From contig NC_088775.1 in assembly GCF_954871325.1 (NCBI RefSeq), forward strand, positions 23,537,561 to 23,601,560: DNA of 64,000 nt, in the 5' to 3' direction. Below the pieces are notes generated by a model. That model saw only the letters and a program-made list of their open reading frames with translations. It was not told the origin of the DNA and did no database searches. The first letter of the stretch is position 1. Each line of letters opens with the position of its first letter. This DNA is from Gordionus sp. m RMFG-2023 (lineage: Eukaryota > Nematomorpha > Gordioida > Chordodea > Parachordodidae). Shown piece after piece: positions 11,160 to 24,489 of this stretch. The position numbers and the translations under genes are program-made.

Positions 11160-13430
11160 ATATTGAAAAAATAAAGCTGAGATAATTATATTTTAAGATG
11201 TTTATGGATAATCTTTGGCGTAGGTAAAATCCCTCTTTGGGATCCTCGGTCCTAGGAGAGATCCGTTTTCCCAAACTCTTTAAAGAAGGCCAGGGCATGA
11301 GAGCCGAACGACGTTAGAGTCGTGACGATTAATGGTAGGAATGTATAATTGGCAGGAAGAGATGGCGAATATTTAGCTAGTTTATTCGCTTCGGCATCTA
11401 GTATGACATCTCTATTTATATTGGAAGGGGCAAGAGGATCGATTAATCAGAAATCCCAGGTTAGGAATTCCTCCCTCTTCCAAGGGATCATAGTCGAACC
11501 ATCGGGCCGCTTACTATCGGAATTGTAAAGGCCAGTGTTACATTTGAATATTTATTATTGTAAGATATATTTAAAGGTCACCTTATATTTGTATATTATA
11601 TTATTCCGACATGTAATATTATATTATCGAGGTTAATCAAATTGCATATTATTAGAAGTTAAATTGGATAATTATATAAATGTATATATACCAAAAGAAT
11701 TACAAATTTATTATCGTTTTTTTTTAAAAACTTTAATCGATATAATATTTGGCGACGAGGTAAAAGGTCGCGCGGTTTTCGGTCAAGTTAAATATTATAT
11801 AGAATTATAATTTTTTTTTTGTTAAAATAAATAAATAAATTGATTTAGCAATTATGGATAAAAGATAAATGGGCTAAATTTTCTATTGATAGAGGAGAAA
11901 TTGATTTCATTAGATTAAGTTGCGGCCCTACTGAATCCATAATAAAGAATTAAGAATTCGCGATCAATTAATCGCCGGAGAACTATGTTTACGATACCCA
12001 GATACTAAAGACGAAGACCAACCGTGAAACTTAAACAAAATTATAGAATTTATGATAAAGGCACGATGCAGCCTATTTAGATTTCCATGGATTATAGAAT
12101 TTATGATAAAAAAGGCACTATCAAAATATTGATACAGCCTATTTGGATTTCCGTGATAAAATTTGACACAGCAGGAATTATAGAATTTGACTTATCGTTA
12201 CCAACATATGTAGAAATTAACATGATCAACAATATAATGATAATGGTAATGTGAATATTGATAAACTATATAGAGTAACCTGGAGTACTCCAATGGTAGT
12301 GGTACGTAAAACTTCAGGTGAACTACGATTGAGAATAATTCTACCAACGAATCGCAAAAATCGCTATAGATCTACAAATAAATGATGATAAAATAACAAG
12401 CGAAAATAAAACAGTGATAGTGGGAACAATTGGTCGAAAAATTAGAATCGCCATCACAATCCTGGAAAAGGGAAAAAGAAAAAGGAAAAAAAAATAAACG
12501 TACAAAACCATATTAAAACACCCCGACCAACTACGCGAAATCAAATCAATAATAACAATTGAACCAAGTCAAAAAGGAAGGCAAACGGGTTATCCAACAA
12601 GGGAACTAAAGCCAACAAAAAGATTAATAGACGATCTTTGTTACATTTGAATATTTATTATTGTAAGATATATTTAAAGGTCACCTTATATTTGTATATT
12701 ATATTATAGCGACATGTAATATTATATTATCGAGGTTAATCAAATTGCATATTATTAGAAGTTAAATTGGATAATTATATAAATGTATATATACCAAAAG
12801 AATTACAAATAAAATTATTATCGTTTTTTTTTTAAACTTTAATCGATATAATAGCCAGTAGGTTCGAGAGTTGATGGGATGCCGGCGGATTTTAAGGCCC
12901 TGGCAATGGTATCATTACATTTTGAATGCCTAATGAATCTAACTCTACAACGCTTGCAGTGTAGAGAGTGACGGCCTTTGGAGTTGACCGACGTTTGACA
13001 AGGGATACAGTGATAAGGCATTACCATATCGCAATTAAGTCTTAGACCTATGGCGTGACGTAGTTTGTCATTGCTTAGGAGCTGGTCAAGGTTTCGCGAT
13101 GGGAAAGCCTCAAGAAATTCGTATCCACTACCTGCGGAAATGGAGAAGAGTAGAGAATGGTCCTCTGGTGGGCTCCTCGATTTAAGGAATGCAATGGAGT
13201 TGCCAACTAGAGGTTTATGCCAATCCTTCTATAGTGCCGACGATGGAGGATCGACTAATGAGAGGGACTTCCATAGATCAATTGTGTAGGAGTAAGGGGA
13301 AAGGATGTTTGGTGAGTGTTTGTATGATGGGCTCGCAGGATAGGCGAGAGGATATGAACGCACTAATGGAAAGTAGTGAAAGTGATCTTATGCCAATGCC
13401 GCCGGATTTGGTTGGTAAGGTAGCCTGTAA
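11160..13430 (-). mobile_element. Reverse-transcriptase element remnant, split by an LTR element
   Basis: Minus-strand pieces around 13,300-13,440 read LQATLPTKSGGIGIRSL, similar to the 'QASLPVSxGGLGIRS' tail of RT proteins found in many invertebrate genomes. Pieces at 12,860-13,030 carry a CxxC zinc-knuckle-like string followed by RHSKCNDTIARALKSAGIPS and LEPTG, matching 'RHxxINDxIxRALxSAGxPsxLEP'. The last part of the same type of protein is visible at 11,160-11,330. The segment 11,536-12,853 is a later LTR insertion. It is broken, with many breaks, and looks old. The exact superfamily was not settled. Confidence 0.6.
11536..12853 (+). mobile_element. Small LTR retrotransposon fossil with 5-bp target duplication
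   Basis: Two direct repeats of about 215 bp (11,536-11,748 and 12,639-12,853) begin TGTTACATTTGAATATT and end ...ATCGATATAATA. The first is followed by TTTGGCGACGAGG, a primer-binding-site-like string common in Ty3/gypsy elements. GCCAG flanks the whole unit (11,531-11,535 and 12,854-12,858). The ~890-bp interior keeps only an RT scrap near 12,275-12,340 (STPMVVVRKTSGELRLR). It is internally deleted and broken. The two LTRs are nearly identical, so the insertion is younger than the element it sits in. Confidence 0.85.
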
Positions 13431-14530
13431 TATTTTCGATCTTGATCTGTTCTCCATTTCTTCCTCCTCTAAAAACTTGTGTATTTGTTGTAGAATTTTC
13501 ATTTCGATATTTTTCGATTTAATACCTTTTTCTTCCAGCGGTTTAATCAAATCACATTTGGTCCTAATTGTTCTTGAAAACATCAATTTGCTTGGTATCA
13601 TGTTCGTTGTTGGGTGTTTCGATAATTAAACAAAAAAATTTCCAAAGCTGTATAGTCTATTTTCGTGTTGTTTTTAATATTTCTTTTCATATTCATCTTC
13701 ATAGATATTACCATACGTTTACATTGACCATTGATTGTTGGTGAGAGGAGCAGTGAGTATGTGTTTTATACCATGATCTTCACAAATTTTTTTAAATAGG
13801 TAGCTAGTGAAGTTAGTTCCATTATCAATCACTATATTGGTATTCCGAATAAGCTAATCATTAATTATTTTACAGTTGATTCTGTTGTTATATTCTTCAT
13901 TTTTTAATTATTGGGAATTTGCTATATGCGTCGACAAATACCATACAATTGTTATCTTCGAATTGTGCAAAATCTATGTGTAAACGTTCAAATATTTCTG
14001 TTGATGTTCTCCATGGATTTTGTATATTAGGTGGATTATCCGCCCATTTGTTGCATGCATCACAATTTTTCACCTTTTTATCAATTTCTGTGTTAATACT
14101 AGGCCACCATAGATAATCTTTAGCTAATAGTTTGGTTTTTCCTGCCCCTAGATGTCCCTTGTATAACTCTTGTAACATCTCGTTTTTCATTTTCCGTGGT
14201 AATATGATTATATTATCTTTGAAAAGACAATCTTTCATCAAGTTCAATTTTACCTCCATATTTTTGTACGCTTTGTTTTTTATTATTTCACCACTCCTAA
14301 TATTATTAATAATTCATTATCAGCACTTGTTTCTTTCATTATTCTTTTTAAATTTATTGGTATCTCCCATAAATCATTATCAACTTTTTCATTATCTATA
14401 TTTAGTATCATATCTTCTGTATTCATCTGTGGTAATCTTGATAAGCAATCTGGTACGATATTACGTTTACCCGGTCTATGAATTATTGTAGTGTGCTGCC
14501 ATTGCCAAAATATATATGAGTTGTTTATGG
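13431..14530 (-). mobile_element. Ty3/gypsy-type pol fossil (integrase region), minus strand
   Basis: On the minus strand, 13,897-14,259 encodes the zinc-binding and core part of an integrase (LYKGHLGAGKTKLLAKDYLW, WWPSIN, NCDACNK, HIDFAQFEDNNCMVFVDAYS). It is an almost identical, inverted copy of 17,961-18,311. The region next to it (14,260-14,530) matches the end of the RNase H part of the other copy. It is a fragment, broken in several places and internally shortened. The close similarity of the two copies points to a recent common source. Confidence 0.8.
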
Positions 14531-14739
14531 TCTGTGTAGTGTCTTTTTAATAATTATGGAAATATAGAAATCTTTTGTATTGTATTTTTTGTAGTAATAG
14601 AATTCTCGCAACTTTATTCTATCTCAAAAATAATCTAATTTTTTGTTATTCAAATTCATATGATAATATATAATAATGAAAATAAACATTTTACAAAAAA
14701 TACAAAAATAACAAAACAATTCAATACATATCATTTGTC

Positions 14740-15545
14740 ACCAATTTATTGGGTTTCGTTCGTATTCTTTTCGGATAACGATCTTGACTTGTAATTTCTA
14801 CCTCCCTCTCCTTTAGATTCATCTCATCGTTTTTGCTTATATCCTATTTGTTTACTCTCTCTTCGGTTCTCTCTTCTACTTCGGGTCTCTCTTCTACGTA
14901 TTCATCAGTTAATATATTTTCGGCTCTTTTCCTTAATTGATCAATATGAGGTATAATCGTTTTACCCTCTATACTTACTTCATATCGTAGTGATCCGAGT
15001 ATGCTTTTAATAGCTTTTTCCCATTTTTTTCTTTATTATTCTAAATGCGCAACCACACTTAATCATTTATCTCGAATTTTTGAGTGTAGTATTCTAACTT
15101 CTTCTTTTTGTTCCCCCGTTCGAATATTTGGTCTAACAATCCTCTAGGTTTAATTTTTAGTAGTATTTCAGTGGGAATTTGTTTAGTTTCTGCCTTGTAG
15201 AGAAAAATAACTAGACTGGTTTCTAAATCCCCCTCGTTTCTTTTATTCATGTTCTGTATAAAAGTTCGAACTATACATTCGGTCATGCCGTTTGTCTGAT
15301 GGTAAGAACTTCCGTGCACTAATTGTATTCCGTTTCTTTCGCAGAAATAATAGATTCTTTTTTGCTGAATTGTAGTCCGTTATCAGAAACGATTATCTTA
15401 AGAAATCCGAATCTGGCAAAAATATTTCTTAATATTTTTATCGTGCTTTCGGTTGTAGTACTAGTCATGGGAACTATTTCTGGCCAGCGACTGCTAGCAT
15501 CTATCACTACCAATCAATAATGATTTTGAAATGTTCCGGCATAAT
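14740..15545 (-). mobile_element. Second, distinct Ty3/gypsy-type integrase fossil
   Basis: Minus-strand pieces read VVIDASSRWPEIVPMTST and IVSDNGLQF (15,319-15,513), then HGSSYHQTNGMTECIVRTFI (15,059-15,319). These are the DDE core segments of a Ty3/gypsy integrase of a family different from its neighbours. Only a fragment remains, broken in several places. No LTRs were identified. Confidence 0.75.
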
Positions 15546-15589
15546 CAATATGTATTTAAGTGTTGCCATATATATCCATGCGCTCGAGG

Positions 15590-18500
15590 CCTTGAATTTG
15601 TACAAAATGTATTTATACTTTAAAATTTTAACGTAAAAGAAGATAATGATTTAATAAAATGTTCAAAAAATATTTTATTAGTAAATTTTGTATCGTCTAT
15701 TATTGCCTTCCATAAATTTTATGATGGCAGTACAATTTATTCAATTATGACATATACTTGATTATTGCCAAATTTCTGACAAAATATGAGGTAAGACAAG
15801 CTTACGACAAGCAAGGACATAAATACGTTCCTCAAATGCATGAAACAAAATACAAACATAATATTATTATAATAATGATAATAAACAATATAACGAATCA
15901 AGATTCATGCCAAGATATAACTATAATTAAATTTCAATCAATCATATAGCAAACGCTATCAAAGCAATGATAATAACGAACGTCGATATTCGAACAAAGT
16001 GAATACAGTTAATATAGAGGAAATAAAAGAGGAAAATAATGATAAAATAGAAAAAAAGGAATACAATTTATTTAACGTGGATGTAAACAACATGGATGAA
16101 GATGATAACACGGCCAATGATGATTACAAAGTTACGGTGTACCTAAATGATGTGCCGACGGTAATGCAAATAGATACAGGGTGAAGATTTACGATAATAC
16201 CGATTGATATAGCAAGAAAGTGGAAGAAAGATCTTAAATAAATCGGATACAAAATTAATTGGTTATGAATAATAAAAGTAATGAGTACTGTACAAATCAA
16301 AGCAAAATCCGAAGAAAATACCAAAATTTTAATTCTTATGTTGCCCAAAGTGACAAGATAGCACTTCTGGGAAGGACCTGTTTTTCGGAATATACTAAAC
16401 AAATTTATAAATCTAACTGAAAAAGATAATAATGATACGATACAAAATTTGATAAAACAATAAAGAGAAAATCAACAAGAAACCTATAAGTCGTAGCTAC
16501 GTCAAATTACACTTGAAACAAAATGCAACACCAAAAATCATACCACCAAGGCGTGTTCCGTATAAAAGATTTGATTTAATAACAAAAGAATTGCAAAAAT
16601 GGATTTATGATAAAATAATTGAACCAGTTGAAGATGTTCGCTGGGCAAGTCTACTTACATCTGTTTTTAAAAATGACGATTAACTTAGATTTTGCGCATA
16701 TTTTAAAAATAATATAAATCCAGCTTTGGAAGATTTTAAATATCCGATACCATGTTTTAATGATTTAATTTCAAAATTGTCATAAGGCAAGAAATTTACG
16801 AAAATTGTTTCAAAAACGCATTCCTGCAAGTACCAATACATTAAGATTCTTGAGATCTACTCACAATGTCTACGCACAAGGGTTACTACAGATTTACAAG
16901 AATCCCTTTTGGATTAAAAACTTCGTCAGCTATTTTTCAACAAACCATTGACAATATTTACGGGGATATGAAGGATGTCATATTTTACATCGATGAACTG
17001 GTGATGATGATGAGGCTCATTTGAACAATATAAAAAAAGTCTTCGACAAGATATTAAAACATGGAGTTATACCCAATTTTGACAAAAGTATATTTTTTTA
17101 AAAAGAAATACGATTCCTAGGGCACGTCATAGATCATAACATCCAAACGGAGACAAAATCAAAGCTATTACAAACATGCCAGAACCGACAACAAAAGAGG
17201 AATTAACACTATATTTTTGGGCATGGCTAGTTATTATCGAAAATTTTATGTAACTTTGCAGACTTAGCAGATCCTTTTTATAAAATAGTTAACAAATAAA
17301 AATGGGTATGGAAAGATACACATCAGAAAAGCTTTGATGATTTGAAGAAGTTAATAAGTAGTCCGCCAACGCTAAATTTTTACAACTCAGATTTACCTAT
17401 AAGAATTGCAACTGAAGCGTCGAAAAAATGCCGTATTATTTCATATTGAAGGTGATGATAAAGAAAAACCTATTGCGTTCGCGTCAAGAATTTTATTAAA
17501 AGCAGAGACAAATTACACGAATATTGAAAGAGAAGCCTTGTCTATAGTATATGCAATTAAAAAATTTCAAGAATATCTTATTGGAACAAAATTTACAATA
17601 ATTACAGACCATAAACCACTCGTATATATTTATACAAAAGGACTAAAGGATAACACTTTTGTATCGATGCGACTTTAAAAATGGAATTTGGCAATGGGAG
17701 CACACTATTTCACAATAATTCATAGACCGGGTAAACGTAATATAGTACCAGATTGCTTATCAAGATTACCACAGAAGAATACAGAAGATATGATACTAAA
17801 TAAAGATAATGAAAAAGTTAATAATGATTTATGGGATATACCAATAAATTTAAAAAGAATAATGAAAGAAACAAGTGCTGATGAATTGATGGAAATTATT
17901 AATAATAATAGGAGTGGTTAAGCAATAAAAAACAAAACGTACAAAAATATAGAGGTAAAATTGAGCTTGATGAAAGATTGTCTTTTCAAAGATAATATAA
18001 TCATATTACCACGGAAAATGAGAAACGAGATGTTACAAGAGTTATACAAGGGACATCTAGGGGCAGGAAAAATAAAACTATTAGCTAAAGATTATCTATG
18101 GTGGCCTAGTATTAACACAGAAATTTATAAAAAGGTGAAAAATTGTGATGCATGCAACAAATGGGCGGATAATCCACCTAATATACAAAATCCATGGAGA
18201 ACAGCAACAAAAATATTTGAACGTTTACACATAGATTTTGCACAATTCGAAGATAACAATTGTATGGTATTTGTCGACGCATATAGCAAATTCCCGATAA
18301 TTAAAAAATGAAGAATATAACAACAGAATCAACTGTAAAAGAATTAATGATTAGCTTATTCGGAATACCAATATAGTGATAGATAATGGAACTAACTTCA
18401 CTAGCTACCTATTTAAAAAAATTTGTGAAGATCATGGTATAAAACACATACTCACTGCTCCTCTCACCAACAATCTAATGGTCAATGTAAACGTATGGTA

Positions 18501-19375
18501 ATATCTATGAAGATGAATATGAAAAGAAATATTAAAAACAACACGAAAATAGACTATACAGCTTTGAAATTTTTTTTGTTCAATTATCGAAACACCCAAC
18601 AACGAACATGATACCAAGCAAATTGATGTTTTCAAGAACAATTAGGACCAAATGGGATTTGATTAAACCGCTGGAAGAAAAAGGTATTAAATTGAAAAAT
18701 ATCGATAAATAGAGACATAGAAGTAGGAGATAAAATTTGGTACAAAACGTTCAAAGAAAATATATAAGACAAAGGAATCGTGATACATAAAGATGGGAAT
18801 TTGTCATACTGGACACAACACTATTATAAGACATTTAGATCAGATAAAGAAAAGATCAACGAACATAATCTCAAATGAAAATTCTACAACAAATACACAA
18901 GTTTTTAGAGGAGGAAGAAATGGAGAACAGATCAAGATCGAAAATATTATCAAGATCTAAAAATATTTTCAATTATAAATAAATACAAAATAAAAATTTT
19001 TTTGATTACATAAAATATAAATGTAAAGATTTTTTTGAAATTGACGAAATATTTGAAATGGAAATGATCGATTAATGATAGCAATAGACGAATAATGAAA
19101 AATTGAAACAAACGAGAGGAAAAACTTTTAAAAAAGAGGGAAATGTTAAATAGAAATTTTAAATGAAATTATAATATAAAAAATTGAAAGAATATATTTT
19201 TTTTATTTTAAGGTTATTCAAGTGTATATTTTTTTAAACTTAAATTAATTATTTTTGATTTTTTTTACCTTAAATTTATTCAATTATGACATTTAGATAC
19301 TTGATTATTGTCAAATTTCCGTCAAAATATGAAGTAAGACAAGCTTACGACAAGCAAAGACAATGAAACAGGATA
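15590..19375 (+). mobile_element. Ty3/gypsy-type LTR retrotransposon fossil, plus strand
   Basis: Parts in order: a noncoding repeat at 15,600-15,820; a protease-like segment ending in an Asp-Thr-Gly triad (16,120-16,184); RT pieces (16,500-17,300); RNase H (17,406-17,678, with FASRILLKAETNYTNIEREA and TDHKPLVYIYTK); integrase (17,961-18,311, with YKGHLGAGKIKLL, NCDACNK, HIDFAQFE, VFVDAYSKFP); then noncoding repeat sequence to about 19,375. The 15,730-15,820 block recurs at about 19,275-19,370, consistent with LTR ends. It is broken, with more than ten breaks. Its integrase part is nearly identical to the inverted copy at 13.4-14.5 kb. Confidence 0.8.
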
Positions 19376-19425
19376 TAAACATTATTTCTATTATGATAAC
19401 TTAAAGGAAATGATGGCAGCAATAA

Positions 19426-19500
19426 CCTTAAAATATAAAAAATATATTCTTTCAATTTTTTATATTTTAATTTAATTTAAAATTTTATTTGACTATTTAA
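19426..19500 (+). repeat. Direct copy of the 10.63-10.71 kb LTR-like segment
   Basis: The string AATAACCTTAAAATAT...GACTATTTAAC matches 10,640-10,710 in the same orientation and is the inverse of 19,140-19,210. It is part of the same fossil LTR family and forms a local inverted pair with the preceding gypsy end. Confidence 0.55.
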
Positions 19501-19999
19501 CAAAAATAACAAGTTTTTTAAAAGTAAATTTTTAAAAGGTATGGGAATAGTTTATAAAATATAATACCACCTATGTAAAAAAGTGTTAAACGGGGCTGAG
19601 GTTAGGTTATGGTTATAAAAGACAATGTTATACCCAATCATAATAATACTAACCAACCTTGATTATAATCGCTAACTATGACATTTTCGCAAAATAAACA
19701 TTTGATCACGGTATTATCTTCGATTCGAACTAAGGGATTGTCGGTATCAGTCTTTATTTAAAAAAAATATTTAATATGTTAAGTATAATAATTGAAATAA
19801 AGAATTCAAACTAATTATAAGTAGGGATAAAAAAAATTTCTTATTATTTATAATTACTACTACAATTTCAATATCAACACAATAAAATCTTTCTGTTTCT
19901 ATTTAAAATGATATTTTAAGCATATTTTGTTCTATTTTTATTTCGCTGTTTTTTCCCTTAGTTTTTTAAAAAACCTAATATTGAATATAGACACAATCA

Positions 20000-20457
20000 T
20001 AGGCGTAGCCAAGGGCAAAAGAAAATTTCCCATCTCCCTTTCCGAAATATGTCCTTCTTGGCCCCTCCACACCCCTGTTTCCCAAAAATGTATACATATA
20101 TCTTAGATAATAATTTGAAAGAAAGAATGTAAAAATTAACAATTTTTATAAAACTAATTTATAATTCATACTTTTTTGAAAAAAATCATTTATATATTAA
20201 AAAAAGTGATAAACCAAAAATATAAGCCGATTTAATTATATAATATATAAAATTTAATTTTTTATAAATAATGATAAGTTGTTTTTATTAAAATTACCTC
20301 CTATCCTATAAAATATTTTCTAGCTATATAGGAGGAAACCAGGCCGAAGGCGGTGCAAAGGATGGCCTAAGGCCTGCCAAAAGGGGGTAGGGAAGTGAAA
20401 CCCCTCTGAAATTTATTAACCCTCCCCCCTTCCTAGGAAATTTCCGGTTACGCCTAT
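20000..20457. mobile_element. MITE-like element with CATAGGCGTAGCC ends
   Basis: Begins CATAGGCGTAGCCAAGG and ends GGTTACGCCTATG, a 13-bp inverted pair with one mismatch, typical of hAT-type nonautonomous elements. The interior is AT-rich with pyrimidine- and purine-rich blocks and no open frame. An 8-bp target duplication could not be confirmed. Confidence 0.5.
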
Positions 20458-20763
20458 GGGCCTGATAATGATCAATAAATAATATCGATAATTGGCAGGG
20501 GCTCTTGTCTTTAAAATGAAAAATTTAGAAATAGCCAAAAAATCTGCTATGCCTTGAAGCGTGAGTTAATTTGCCTTATTTCGCAAGGGAATCAGTGAAA
20601 ATAAATTATCTATCAACATTAAACAAAAAATAGATGTATATTACCAGATGGTGTTCGATATCCATTTTTTTCCCAAAATGCAATTTTTTTAATATTAACA
20701 ATAAAAATGTCAAAAAATTTAAATTAAATTATCCTTTATTTGCAAAAGAAAGAATTACTTTTT

Positions 20764-21920
20764 AACAGTGGCCCCTACACTTTTTGAGCGATGTAGGCAG
20801 AATACCCACCTGAAATGTACCCCCCCCCCCCCCCACTTGAAAAAATGATAAACTATTTTAGTAAACCCATAGTCCAATATATTATCTTCCTGATGATCAA
20901 TTTCATGACAAAAAAATCTTCCAAATTAATTTATATTTAAAAGATTTTTTACTTTTAGATGCTTTTTTAGATTGAAGCTGCTCACTTTTGAAAATTAAAT
21001 AGTTTTATTTAAACACAAAAGACATTTTGCCCGTAATTTGTTTGATCATTTGGATCAACATTTTTTAGAAGTTTAAAATATTTCTTGTATGATGGAAATG
21101 GAAATTCAATTTCTTCATCTATGATATCTAAATCCATAATATCTAAAACTATTTTTTATTATATATCTATAAAACGAATATTAATATGACTTACAAGATT
21201 TTCCAAAAAATTTCCAATATAAAAAGGAAAACTTGATGTTTATATTTAAAATGATTAAATGAAAAACCAATATAAACTCGGCTAAATATTTAATAATGGA
21301 TAAATTTAAATTAAATAAAATTTCATTTTTATTGAATTTTAATTAATAAATATTATTAATATTCAAAAAATAATTTAATTTGTACATTAAATTTAAAGGA
21401 GCGGTGGAGCAACGCTTCTCCACTCCAGCCCTAAAAGGAGCTAGCTCCCGCTCCCCAATTTTAAAAAGGAGGGGGGCTCCAGGTGTTTTTGAGAAAATGT
21501 GACAACTGATTTTTTTTTTAATGTTATTTTTCTTATGTTATTTTTTTTATGTTATATTTTTTATTATTTTTTTTTCCGGTCATGGGTTACTTTATTTGAA
21601 TATTTACTGATATGATATGATGTCAAAATGTATTAGCAAATAATTAATTTTTTAAAAATATGTTAATTTTTTTAAAATTAATATATCAATTTTTTATTTT
21701 AGATATTTAAAAAAAGTTTTTTCTGCAAAATTTTGTATAAAATATCAACTAAAAAGGCATAAATACGTATTTACAATAGAGAGTAAAAAGACTCAATTAA
21801 CAATTGATAGCCATTTTGGTACTGATCCCAAAAAACTCATAAGTTGTGCCAAACAGTGGCCCCTACACTTTTTGAGCGATGGAAGCAGAACAACCCCCTG
21901 AAAAGTACCCCCCCCCCTCC
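20764..21920 (+). repeat. Pair of direct repeats around CAGTGGCCCCTACAC
   Basis: AACAGTGGCCCCTACACTTT followed by TTGAGCGATG occurs at about 20,766 and again at about 21,853, each followed within 40 bp by a long C homopolymer. CAGTGGC resembles a hAT terminus, so these may be two ends or two fragments of elements related to the transposase at 22.6-24.4 kb. Between them are low-complexity AT stretches and, at 21,400-21,500, a GC-richer purine/pyrimidine block. Confidence 0.5.
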
Positions 21921-22599
21921 AATATTTTTTGACCCCCATAAATTTCAAAAATAACTTTTATTGCATAAATTTTTAATATATTAACAACACCAGTGATAAA
22001 ATAGTGGCAAAATGTAAAAAATATATACTTTAAAAATATTATTTTTAAATTAATAATTTATAAATTAGGGGAAGAGAAAGCGAAAGAATTTAAAATTTCA
22101 TCAATATTTAATTGTTTAAATAAATTTTTTTCCAGGTAAAATGGTTAAATTATTGAGAAATGGATCTTTCATGTTTTAATTAATTTAATTTTACTCATGA
22201 CCCTTTCGGCAGTTCTTGAGGTAGTAGGAATGGCTAATAAATATCTATAAAATTGTTAAATTAGAGAAAGCAGAAAAATTTTAAAGTAGACGATATGGTA
22301 AAAAAACAAATAGATTCTCCACTGATCAAAATTATCATCAGAAGAAGCTAAATAATGTATTAGTAAAAATATTTTAATTAAATTTATTTACAATTCTCGG
22401 AATCTGACAAATTTTTAGATTCTTTAACCTCCAGATCACGTGCAACTATTACATCCCCCGTTTTAACCATCTTATAAATATTTCAAAACTTCAACATTTC
22501 TTCAAAAATTTGACTTGAATTTAAATGGTAAAATACACAGATATCCTGGATATCATCTTTAACAATTGACTTTTCCGCTATTCCCTGTAAAAAATGATG

Positions 22600-24450
22600 C
22601 TTAATTTAAAATTTTCATCGATTCATCATTAAATCTTTCATTATATTGCATAATAATCAAATCAAGTGCAGCATAACACTAGTTTTAAAGCTAAAAAAAA
22701 TATTATATTTAATGATGAAAGTATATATATATTTTGGATTGTAATGTTTGAAGTCTGGAACTTTCAAAATCAAAAGGTAGATTTCTCTCCTTCATAAAAT
22801 CTTATGTCTTCTTTGAAAAAACATCCAAAAATTCAGTGTTATTATCTATTAGGATTAAAAATAAATTAAAGACAACAATTTAAATTATACTTCTCAAATT
22901 TATCAAGCAATCTTTTGCCAATTGAATTTGATTTATTGCAAACCCTATCCTTGGAAATGGTTTGCAATTTTGTACAAGCCAAACTTGTTATCAGCAATAT
23001 TTTATCCAAAACACAAAGTGTAAAATTTTTCTATTCTAAAGACTATAGCACTAGCCATAGTGGAAGAGGCAGGATCTTCAGAATCCTTTAAATTTGTTAA
23101 AGCTGCCCTCAAGGCATCATAAAATAGAAAAAAATTTACAATAGCTTTATAAGACGATAGCCAACTTCTAAAAATATAAAATAAACATTTTAAATCTAAA
23201 AAATAAGATAATATTACAGAGTGCCATTCTTGATGCGTAAAAATCGTTGCGATTTTGTCAGAACATTACTCTGACATGATTTGAGCAGCTCATATCTTTT
23301 AACACCATTAAAATAAATATAAATCTTGTCTAATATTCCTAAAACATTACGCAGTCCTTTTATTGATTGACATAATTGAACAATGATAAATTTAATCGAT
23401 GACAATATCACCAAAAAAAGCTGCCTTTGAGGCCTCCTCTATAATCACCTGCACTCCATTGATTCTTCCACTCATGTTTGAGGCGCCATCATAGCTTTGC
23501 CCAATTCAAGGTGTAAATTCATGAAGCCAAGTTTGAATATTATATTCTTTTTAATATCGAGACCAGTTGTATTTCCCGTACAATATATGTTCAGTCTTTC
23601 AACGGGATTAGGCGTCTCACTATTTCTAACGATAATAGATTTGAATATAAAGCGTTTTTAATCCCTTATTTTTTTTCTCCCATCTTCTTTCTTTATTTTA
23701 TTGTATATACATTTTGAGTAAGTTCAGAATCTGCAATGAATTTAATAAGGCATTACTTTGCTATTTATTTCAAAGCTTTTCTTTATATTGTTAAAATTAA
23801 GCCCACCATGTCTTTTTATAATGTGATCTGTCCATTTATCATCTCTTATATTATGCGATGTGCAATTTTTAATTAAACATTTGTATTTTTTTTAGTTAAT
23901 ATTTTTGGGCATATTTTGAAATTGGAAAAATAATTTATGACAAGAAATCTCGGTTAACAACCTAATTTACTAAACATCGACCAAAATTTTCTAAATTAAA
24001 TAATAAGTGAGAGGGGGGGGGTCTTATTATTACATTCATAAACCAGAAATCCCTTGTTTATGGATGGATGTACAAAACAATAAAAGAATTAAATTTAAAA
24101 ATTTTTTTAGAAGTAGTTGCTTCGGACTTCCCCCCCCCCCCGTTGTAGGGTCATTACTTTTTAAAGTGCTCTCATGAATCTAAAAAAATAAATAGATATA
24201 GAACACTAAATACTCACGCTTGAAATTTATAAAAAAATTGCCTTTTTGCTTGCATTATCATTGAAAGAGAAAATTCATCATAATTAAATGTGACACAAAG
24301 CTTACAAACTTCTTCGGTTTCCACAATAATATCGGGAGAATTTTCTTTCTTTATGAAACGATTGACGGAAACTAGAATTTACATAAACATGCATAATTTA
24401 AGGTTGGAATTAGTATTAAGGAAGCTTTTCTTTCTTTCTTTCATTATATT
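22600..24450 (-). pseudogene. Decayed hAT transposase (TTF-finger / ZMYM1-like type)
   Basis: On the minus strand, 23,400-23,510 reads GQSYDGASNMSGRINGVQVI, the hallmark of hAT transposases of the TTF-type zinc-finger group ('GQGYDGAxNMSGxxxGxQ'). It is followed downstream by KGLRNVLGILDKIYIYF (23,220-23,400), and then a stretch near 23,050-23,160 that fits the spacer before the dimerisation domain. Several stops and frame changes interrupt it, for example a stop just before GQSYDGA, so no functional transposase is encoded. Ends and target duplication were not found. Confidence 0.7.
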
Positions 24451-24489
24451 ATGTTTTTCTATTCTTTTCTCATTTTATTCGTGATTTGA

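Noticed and set aside
12341-12544. Hydrophobic minus-strand open frame
   Set aside because: Lies antisense inside the small LTR element and reflects A-rich composition.
20818-20835. Long C homopolymers (also near 21,908, 24,130, 28,151, 32,791 and G runs at 24,010 and 41,490)
   Set aside because: Simple homopolymer tracts. They recur near repeat ends but have no gene content and are error-prone in assemblies.
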